Shown: piece after piece, positions 13,580 to 19,166 of the stretch
Layout of the letters: each line of letters starts with the position of its first letter
How positions within the stretch are numbered: position 1 is the first letter of the stretch
From: an uncultured Senegalimassilia sp.
Lineage (GTDB): Bacteria; Actinomycetota; Coriobacteriia; Coriobacteriales; Eggerthellaceae
Direction: 5' to 3'
Assembly: GCA_934661765.1 (NCBI GenBank)
Contig: CAKUJT010000047.1
Coordinates: 1-19,166 of the forward strand
DNA: 19,166 nucleotides
Position numbers and translations under genes: made by a program
Notes under the pieces: model-generated
Told to the model about the DNA's origin: nothing
What the model saw: the letters and a program-made list of their open reading frames with translations, nothing else
The model's database searches: none

Positions 13580-13608
13580 AAAGCGCCCGGAAGTGATCCG
13601 GGCGCTTT
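13580..13608 (-). terminator. Terminator of citrate synthase
   Basis: A perfect 12-bp stem, AAAGCGCCCGGA (13580-13591) with TCCGGGCGCTTT (13597-13608), and a five-base loop. It starts 25 bases after the gltA stop; on the minus strand it is followed by a T and then GCGTTGTTTT. It may also work on the plus strand. Confidence 0.85.
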
Positions 13609-13633
13609 AACAGGGTTTTGCGTTGCGTTGCGC

Positions 13634-14980
13634 TTAGCGCTCGTCCATGGGAATGTATGCGCGCTTCTTGCTGTAGATCGACTTGTACGCCGGGCGGATG
13701 ATGCGCTTGCCCGAAACGATCTCCTCGAAGCGATGCGCAGCCCAGCCAGACATGCGAGCGCAGGCGAACAGCGGGGTGAACAGATCCTCCGGGATGCCCA
13801 ACATGGAGTACACGAAGCCGGAGTACATGTCCACGTTCGCGCACATGTCCTTCCTCGTGCCCTTCTCGTTGAGAATCACCTCAGGCGCAAGGCGCTCGAT
13901 CTTCTCGAGCAGACGGAATTCGGCTTCGAATTCCGTGCCCATTGCCAGCTTCTCGGCAAAGCGCTTGCAGATGACGGCGCGGGGGTCGGACAGCGTGTAC
14001 ACCGCATGGCCCATGCCGTAAACCAGACCGCTCTTGTCGTAGGCCTGCTTGTTCACGATCTTGGCGAGATACGCGGCAACCTCATCATCATTCTCCCAAT
14101 TTACGACGTTGTCTTTGATTTCCTTCTGCATGGCCAGAACCTGATGGTTCGCGCCACCGTGCTTGCGGCCCTTCAGCGAACCGATGGCCGCCGCGTACGT
14201 GGAGTACGCGTCCGTATCGGCGGACGTCAGCACGTGCGTGGTGAACGACGAGTTGTTGCCGCCGCCGTGCTCGGCGTGCAGGCACAGCATGATATCGAGC
14301 ATGCGCGCTTCCTCGGCCGTGAACTGCCTATCGGGGCGCAGCATGGACAGAATGGTCTCCGCCGTGGACTGACCCGGGATGAAACGATGCATGATCATGG
14401 ACTCGTTGTTATAACGTGCGCGGATCGCGTAGTACGTCAGCACCATGATGCGAGGGAGACGGGAGATAAGGGAGATGGCGGTGCTGATCTCGTGCTGGAC
14501 GGATCGATCCTCGGCGTTTTCGTCGTAGGCGTACAAAAGCAGGATGGTTCGAGCCAGCACGTTCATGATGTCGGGAGGGGTGTTGCGCATGATCATGGAC
14601 GCGGTGAAGCCATCAGGCAGTTCGCGCTGCGCGTCGATGGTGGCGATATAGTCGGAAAGCTGCTGCTCCGTGGGAAGCTCGCCCATCAGCAGCAGATAGG
14701 ACACTTCTTCGTAGTTGAATCGACGATCTTTCGCATCAACGCCCAGAAGGTCGTACAGGTCGTACCCGCGCAGGCGCAGCTCGCCTTCGTCGGCGCGTTT
14801 CTCGCCATCGGACATGACGTAGCCATGCACGTTGGAGATACCCGTCAGACCCGCCAACACGCCGGTTCCGTCGGCATTGCGCAGGCCGCGCTTCACATCG
14901 TAGCGTTTGTACTTTTCAGCATCGATAGAATTGATGCTCTTGAAATTCTCGTACAGGTCGATTTTCTGCGTGCCGCCCAT
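13634..14980 (-). CDS. gltA: Citrate synthase (Si-type fold)
   Basis: The product condenses oxaloacetate with acetyl-CoA to citrate. The catalytic triad is visible: His238 in LHAEHGGGNNSSF, His325 in YGMGHAVYTLSDPRA and Asp384 in NVDMYSGFV. Arg-bearing motifs for oxaloacetate follow in the C-terminal part (CARMSGWAAHRFEE). The protein has 448 residues with an N-terminal part of about 60 residues ahead of GELRLRGYDLYDLLG, the usual start of the conserved region. It could also accept propionyl-CoA, since citrate and 2-methylcitrate synthases are hard to separate by eye. ATG at 14980 has AAGGGAG close upstream. No promoter is obvious in the 96-bp gap to the DUF5679 gene, so it may be co-transcribed with that gene through a hairpin, or have a weak promoter. 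In anaerobic Coriobacteriia it would feed glutamate synthesis. Confidence 0.95.
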   Translation of the reverse strand: MGGTQKIDLYENFKSINSIDAEKYKRYDVKRGLRNADGTGVLAGLTGISNVHGYVMSDGEKRADEGELRLRGYDLYDLLGVDAKDRRFNYEEVSYLLLMGELPTEQQLSDYIATIDAQRELPDGFTASMIMRNTPPDIMNVLARTILLLYAYDENAEDRSVQHEISTAISLISRLPRIMVLTYYAIRARYNNESMIMHRFIPGQSTAETILSMLRPDRQFTAEEARMLDIMLCLHAEHGGGNNSSFTTHVLTSADTDAYSTYAAAIGSLKGRKHGGANHQVLAMQKEIKDNVVNWENDDEVAAYLAKIVNKQAYDKSGLVYGMGHAVYTLSDPRAVICKRFAEKLAMGTEFEAEFRLLEKIERLAPEVILNEKGTRKDMCANVDMYSGFVYSMLGIPEDLFTPLFACARMSGWAAHRFEEIVSGKRIIRPAYKSIYSKKRAYIPMDER

Positions 14981-15022
14981 TACGCTCCCTTCCTTTCATG
15001 TCATTCATTCCCGCCGCTTCAA

Positions 15023-15059
15023 AACCAGCAATGCCCGCGCAGGGCGGGCATTGCTGGTT
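15023..15059 (-). terminator. 16-bp perfect hairpin after the DUF5679 gene
   Basis: AACCAGCAATGCCCGC (15023-15038) pairs perfectly with 15044-15059 around a five-base loop. On the minus strand the stem ends in GGTTTTGAAG, so the T run has only four bases. It is probably the terminator of the DUF5679 gene, with some read-through to gltA possible. Confidence 0.7.
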
Positions 15060-15076
15060 GTTGCTCAAACGATATG

Positions 15077-15226
15077 CTATTTTGCAGCGCCGATACGGCA
15101 GATGGTGGTGCCGCAGTCAGGGCACTTGCCCTTCGTGATAGGCTTGCCGTTCTTCGTGACGCCCTCAACGGGATCCTTCATGATCTTCTTCGCCTTGCAT
15201 TTCACGCAATATGCCTCGATAGCCAT
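15077..15226 (-). CDS. DUF5679 small zinc-ribbon protein
   Basis: This 49-residue protein has two CxxC knuckles, CVKC (residues 7-10) and CPDC (35-38), separated by a lysine-rich loop with GVTKNGKPITKGKCP. It fits DUF5679, a family of tiny four-cysteine zinc-binding proteins of unknown role, found in Actinobacteria and some other groups; a nucleic-acid-binding role is plausible because of the basic charge. The ATG at 15226 is preceded by AGAGG six bases away, and similarity starts at this methionine, so the longer open frame to 15283 is not used. It has its own likely promoter about 85 bases upstream and a hairpin behind. Small but well supported. Confidence 0.88.
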   Translation of the reverse strand: MAIEAYCVKCKAKKIMKDPVEGVTKNGKPITKGKCPDCGTTICRIGAAK

Positions 15227-15310
15227 AGTAAACCTCTCTAGTTGCCGTATAAGAGTGCAGGCGCCGTGAATCGGTGAATGCACTTTCAGTTCATGCTCGT
15301 GCGGGCTGAA

Positions 15311-15316
15311 ATTATA
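15311..15316 (-). promoter_or_regulatory. Perfect -10 of the DUF5679 gene
   Basis: On the minus strand TATAAT (15316-15311) is a perfect -10 in the 132-bp gap between the large M28-like gene and the DUF5679 gene. The best -35 candidate (TTATCA) sits 19 bp upstream and is weak. Confidence 0.45.
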
Positions 15317-15358
15317 GGCCAGCGGCCGTCCAGTCTGATAACGAGCATGTTACAGGCC

Positions 15359-18300
15359 TTACATATTCTTCAACAACTCCATAAGAAAGTCCACGTTGGA
15401 GGCCAGTTTCTTCTCGTCGATGTTCTCGACGATGTCGTCCTGCTGGCCATACAGCGCGGGCTTGCCGCCTTCCATACCCACCAGATGGGTAACCTGGCAG
15501 CCATGCTTCGCCGCATACGATGCAGCGCTCTCCTCGCCGAGCAGCGCACCGGATGCCACCTTGATGCCGGTAGCCTGCGAAGCCTTGCGGATATAGCGCT
15601 TCATACGCGACGACGCCTTCGAGGGCTTCAGGAAGCCCTCGCGCTCGATCATGGTCAGATCGCCTGCGCCGATGGCATCGATATCGACGATGAACGCACC
15701 TCGCAGCTCAGACTGATGAGCCTCGAGGAATGCCTTCATGCCGGAATTCTGAGCAAGCTCGGAGCCCAGGGCCACGAACCACACCTCGGCATCGATGTCG
15801 GGGTTGCGGAACTGATACACCTCGTTGAGCTCCTCGTTGAGCTCGACGGGGGTGGGCACAGCCGCCGCGGCCGCTTCGTCGGCAAGCTCCTCGGAGGACA
15901 GGTTGCTGTTCTCCATGCGACGGGCGGAATAAGCGCCGCCATGCCACGGACGGAAGCGATTAGACCCGGACTGCTCGTCGTCTGCCACGTCGTCGACGTT
16001 AAACGAATCGTCGTACGCGACCTGCGAAGCCTCTTGACCAGCCGCCTCGACATCAATCGGCTGAGGCGTCCATGCCTGGGTTGCGCCGAGGTCGTCGCTC
16101 TGCAAAGCGGGCAGAGCCTGCGTAGCCCCAGGATAAGCTGCAGCATCCTGATCGGCTTCGACAGCGTAATCACCCTGATACTCGCCCTGCTCGTAATGCT
16201 CTTCCTGGAAGCTCTCCCAGCCGCCGCGCGCCTTTCCGGCGGCACGGGCCTCGAAGTTGTCGTCCACGTCGAGCCACTCCTGCGGCGTGTCTTCTTCGTC
16301 ATCCTTGCGATGGAGGAACTTGTCGAACAGGCGGCGGAAGCGCGACTTGGGCATCTCCATGTAGCCCGGGCCCGCAAACGCGCCCGTTTCGGTGAAGTGG
16401 TCCTCATACGCGGAATCATCCGCATCGTCGACGTACATATCCTCGGGATCCATAGTGCTGGCAAGCTCGCTGCTCACCGGAGCGAACGAGCCGGTTGCAC
16501 CGGCGGTGCCGAAGCTTGCCGCAGCGTTCACGCCCGGCTGCGCCTGAGCCGCGTCCGCAGCCTTGATCGAGCCGGACAGCGAAGGCAGGGATGCAAGCAG
16601 GGAAGGCCTGGAATCCTTCTTCTCGCCGGGTGCCTCAGCCCCTTCCTCCTCCTGCTCATGAGCCGCCTTGATATCGGAAGACCCGATGGAAGGAAGCAGG
16701 TTCAGCAAGCTGCGTGCCGCGGTTTTGCCGGCGGATTCGACGTCGGCAAGCGGAGCGCGCTGCTTCACAGCCGCCGTAACGGGAGCCGCCGGGGCGGTCG
16801 CGGAGACCTCCGGCAAGGTGACGGGAGCCATGGGGGCCACGGAAGCGTCCGGGATATCGAGCGGCTTGGCCTGCAGATCCGGCACCGTCTCGTCTGCGGG
16901 TTCGGACGCAGGCGCAGGTACGGGCACCGAGGGGGCATTTGCCGCATCGACACGGCCGGCCTCGTTGATGGAAGCCTGCGTCACGTCGACGCGATTGTCC
17001 GAGCGAGGAGCGTCGGACTGGCGGGACTGGGCCTCTTCCTGCACCTTGCGCGGATCCAAGAACGCGGGCATGGGAACGTCGCCCATCGGGGGAACGTCCT
17101 CAAGATGAAGCTTCGTCACATCGATCGGGGGCGTAGCAGCCGTGGCGAAGGGATCGGCAACCTCGGCAGGAGCGACAACCTGGGCCTGAACGGGCTCGGG
17201 CGCGGAAACCTGCGCAGGGGCGAACTGCACGACGGGCTGCTGAGCGGTCATCTGCTCGGCCGCGGGCTCAGGTGCGGGCTCGGCCACAGGAGCGGAAGCC
17301 TCGGGGACGGGGGCTGCAACCGCGACATCGTTCTGAGGCGCTGCGGCCGCAGGCTCGTCAGAAGAAGCCGTCTCAATCTGCGCATCGAGTTGCACGGGTT
17401 GGACTGCCTGCTGAGGTGCAGGAATCTGGACGGCAGGCTCCTCTTGCACGGGGATCTGTTGCATCTGCGCAGCCTGCTCAACCGCCGACGCCGCGTTCAC
17501 GGAAGCATTGACAGGAGCGGCGTTCACCGCCGGCTGCTCGGCTTCAGGCTGCACCGCGGGCTGTACGGGCGCGATGGTCGCCCACTGCGGAGCGCGAACC
17601 TCGCAAATGGTGTCGCGATCGATGTCGAAGGAGCGCTCGAGCTCATGCTCCACGATGTTGTTCGCCTTCGCGAAATGACCGGCGCTTTCGGCAACCGCGG
17701 CATCAAGGGCGCTAGCGTAACGGGAGCGCTGCGCCGGCTTCTCGGCGTTACGGGGCTTCTTGGCCTTCTCCTGAGCGCGGGCGTACCAATCGGGCACGCT
17801 TGCCTGCGCCGCGCGCTGTTGCTCCGCGGCAGCCTGCATCTGCTGGGCGGCAGCCTGCTGAGCCGCTGCTTGCTGGGCCTCGAACTCAGCCTGCTGCATC
17901 GCCACCTGCTGAGCCTCGAACTCTGCCTGAGCCTTTTCGGCTTCCTCTGCCTGCTGAGCCTCAAGAGCCTGCTGCTCCTGCTCTGCCGCAAGACGAGCCT
18001 GCTCGGCATCGCGTCGGGCGCTCTCGATGGCGCGCGCCTCCATGCGCTGCATTCGAGCTTCCTCTTCAGCTTCCTCACGATCATGGCGCTCGATCTTCTG
18101 GAGATTGCACTCAACCTCTTCGGCGGTCATGCCGTCGACGGGCTTGCCCGACAACGCCGAGATTGCAGCCTTGGCGGCGATGAGGCTCTCCTCGTCCTCC
18201 ATGGAGGAACGGGGATGGGAGGAGTACACGAACTCGGCGCCTTCAGGGACAAGACCGCTCTCATACGCGGCCTCTGGTCCATGCATCATGGCATCCTCGC

Positions 18301-19063
18301 GCTCGGCGATCTCAGCTTCGCTCACGCGACCCGCGCCGATACGGCGAGCCAGCTCAAGCAGGGCGGCAACGCCGGAAGCATTGCAGTTCGCACCCTCGTT
18401 GTAAGCAGCAGTCTGATGCAGTGCACCAAGAGCCAGCGGGATAGCGGTGAGCAGCATGGCGATAACAGTCAGCAGCGTGAAGATCGTGGTGAGCGTACCT
18501 TCGGAAGAGCCCAGCGCAACGCCCTTGATGAGCAGCAGCACGGGAAGGGCGACCATCGCGCCGAAGGAGATCTTGCCGACGAGCGGCATGGCCTGCGCCG
18601 TGGGACCGGCAAGCTCGGCACGCACCTTACCGGTGTCGTAGCGAGCCACCAGGATCACCTTTCGGCGACGAGCGCCTTCGCCGTCCTCAGGCGCTGCGGG
18701 GGCGTACTTCGCCACAACGTTTTGGCTCACGCCTTTCCCCAGAAGCTTCGAGACGATGGGCTTGTCCAGATACTCGGCGGCGAACAAACCGGCTGCCGCA
18801 AGGCAGCCGATAACCCCGACGATGCTCAGCACGGGCACGATCAACGACAGCAAGGCGAGCACCACAGCTGCGCCGCAACAGATCATGCAAGGCAGATGAG
18901 GGTCGCCAACCCCGTTGAAATCCTCGATGTTAGCAGGCAGACCTGCTTCCTTCTGGAATTGCTCGGTAATGTACAACGCAGCCTGCTGTTCCTCTTCGGT
19001 GCCAGCGGGACGGGCGCCGATTTCCTGCGACAGGTATGCGATATGCTCTTTAATATCCGGCAT
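15359..19063 (-). CDS. Giant membrane-anchored M28-like protein, probably catalytically dead
   Basis: This 1234-residue protein starts and ends like an M28 aminopeptidase. Residues 1-55 match the M28 N-terminus (EIGARPAGTEEE). About four transmembrane segments follow, at 57-75, 78-97, 162-180 and 190-212. The zinc-site strand reads ILVARYDTGK (137-146) where active enzymes have HxD, so Arg141 replaces His. The second motif is GANCNASG (224-231), where Cys227 replaces the bridging Asp. The fold resumes at 1082 with VWFVALGSELAQNSG (one Glu, not the usual pair), VDIDAIG (Asp1129 kept) and PALYGQQDDIVENID (His missing). Residues about 240-1081 are an insert: charged Glu/Gln/Ala coiled coil (318-425), Pro/Ala/Val/Gln-rich sequence (495-770) and acidic sequence (870-1060). 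ATG at 19063 has AAAGG seven bases upstream. Function unknown; a scaffold role is an inference. Confidence 0.82.
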   Translation of the reverse strand: MPDIKEHIAYLSQEIGARPAGTEEEQQAALYITEQFQKEAGLPANIEDFNGVGDPHLPCMICCGAAVVLALLSLIVPVLSIVGVIGCLAAAGLFAAEYLDKPIVSKLLGKGVSQNVVAKYAPAAPEDGEGARRRKVILVARYDTGKVRAELAGPTAQAMPLVGKISFGAMVALPVLLLIKGVALGSSEGTLTTIFTLLTVIAMLLTAIPLALGALHQTAAYNEGANCNASGVAALLELARRIGAGRVSEAEIAEREDAMMHGPEAAYESGLVPEGAEFVYSSHPRSSMEDEESLIAAKAAISALSGKPVDGMTAEEVECNLQKIERHDREEAEEEARMQRMEARAIESARRDAEQARLAAEQEQQALEAQQAEEAEKAQAEFEAQQVAMQQAEFEAQQAAAQQAAAQQMQAAAEQQRAAQASVPDWYARAQEKAKKPRNAEKPAQRSRYASALDAAVAESAGHFAKANNIVEHELERSFDIDRDTICEVRAPQWATIAPVQPAVQPEAEQPAVNAAPVNASVNAASAVEQAAQMQQIPVQEEPAVQIPAPQQAVQPVQLDAQIETASSDEPAAAAPQNDVAVAAPVPEASAPVAEPAPEPAAEQMTAQQPVVQFAPAQVSAPEPVQAQVVAPAEVADPFATAATPPIDVTKLHLEDVPPMGDVPMPAFLDPRKVQEEAQSRQSDAPRSDNRVDVTQASINEAGRVDAANAPSVPVPAPASEPADETVPDLQAKPLDIPDASVAPMAPVTLPEVSATAPAAPVTAAVKQRAPLADVESAGKTAARSLLNLLPSIGSSDIKAAHEQEEEGAEAPGEKKDSRPSLLASLPSLSGSIKAADAAQAQPGVNAAASFGTAGATGSFAPVSSELASTMDPEDMYVDDADDSAYEDHFTETGAFAGPGYMEMPKSRFRRLFDKFLHRKDDEEDTPQEWLDVDDNFEARAAGKARGGWESFQEEHYEQGEYQGDYAVEADQDAAAYPGATQALPALQSDDLGATQAWTPQPIDVEAAGQEASQVAYDDSFNVDDVADDEQSGSNRFRPWHGGAYSARRMENSNLSSEELADEAAAAAVPTPVELNEELNEVYQFRNPDIDAEVWFVALGSELAQNSGMKAFLEAHQSELRGAFIVDIDAIGAGDLTMIEREGFLKPSKASSRMKRYIRKASQATGIKVASGALLGEESAASYAAKHGCQVTHLVGMEGGKPALYGQQDDIVENIDEKKLASNVDFLMELLKNM

Positions 19064-19110
19064 TTTTGTGCCTTTCGTTCCTCAATTACAGCAAGGCATA
19101 TACGGGTTGC

Positions 19111-19139
19111 AGTATACGCTATTTGCCTTGCGCGCCCAA
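19111..19139 (-). promoter_or_regulatory. Promoter of the M28-like gene
   Basis: On the minus strand TTGGGC (19139-19134) and TATACT (19116-19111) are exactly 17 bp apart; the -10 is five of six to consensus. The start would be near 19104, about 40 bases before the ATG. Confidence 0.65.
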
Positions 19140-19166
19140 ATAATCACGTATAACTGCATCACTGGT

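Noticed and set aside
15278..19153. A 1291-codon open frame on the plus strand opposite the M28-like gene
   Set aside because: It is the mirror of the GC-rich, Ala/Gln/Glu-rich coding strand (giving Leu/Arg/Gly/Ser-rich nonsense), has no ribosome-binding site and no recognisable domain. The minus-strand gene has a promoter, a good start and family similarity.

Overview
The window is chromosomal DNA of a high-GC Gram-positive bacterium. Gene content and protein style (Eggerthella, Gordonibacter, Slackia or Adlercreutzia-like) suggest an actinobacterium of class Coriobacteriia, probably Eggerthellaceae; this is an inference without database searches. I see no intact mobile element, phage gene or CRISPR array. 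Fifteen protein genes and two serine tRNAs are supported. All protein genes lie on the minus strand except a sodium:alanine/glycine symporter. Both tRNAs are on the plus strand.

Layout, left to right. 161-1961: an ACT-domain regulator, then a TauE/SafE exporter tightly coupled behind folE. 2101-3816: exonuclease III (xth) with an unusual internal insert, a tract of three diverged ~36-bp repeats, and the 23S rRNA methyltransferase gene rlmH. 3817-4690: a long gene-poor stretch with palindromes and a glycine riboswitch, leading into the symporter at 4691-6265. 6287-6941: a palindrome-rich convergent junction and a shikimate-kinase-like gene. 7024-10220: an EamA-type transporter and a DUF2207 membrane protein. 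10286-11646: tRNA-Ser(GCT) with tandem terminators, a small membrane protein and lemA. 11823-13467: ispE and tadA in one operon, then tRNA-Ser(TGA). 13634-15226: citrate synthase and a small zinc-ribbon protein. 15359-19063: a 1234-residue membrane protein with an M28-peptidase-like fold.

Two observations stand out. First, four ParB-binding parS-type sites (three exact TGTTTCACGTGAAACA, one with a single end mismatch) lie within 12.3 kb at 521, 6295, 6401 and 12804. This suggests the window is part of the centromere-like, origin-proximal region; the rlmH, tadA, tRNA-Ser and ispE content fits such a position. One site forms the core of a 32-bp perfect palindrome behind the symporter, and one is read in frame at the start of ispE.

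Second, the large protein at the right end looks like an M28 aminopeptidase whose two halves are separated by about 840 residues of coiled-coil and low-complexity sequence. Most of its expected zinc-ligand positions are substituted, so it is probably a membrane-anchored pseudoenzyme or scaffold.

Functionally the genes are mostly housekeeping: translation (tRNA-Ser x2, tadA, rlmH), DNA repair (xth), isoprenoid and folate precursors (ispE, folE), central carbon (gltA), amino-acid uptake under glycine control, and envelope proteins (LemA, DUF2207).
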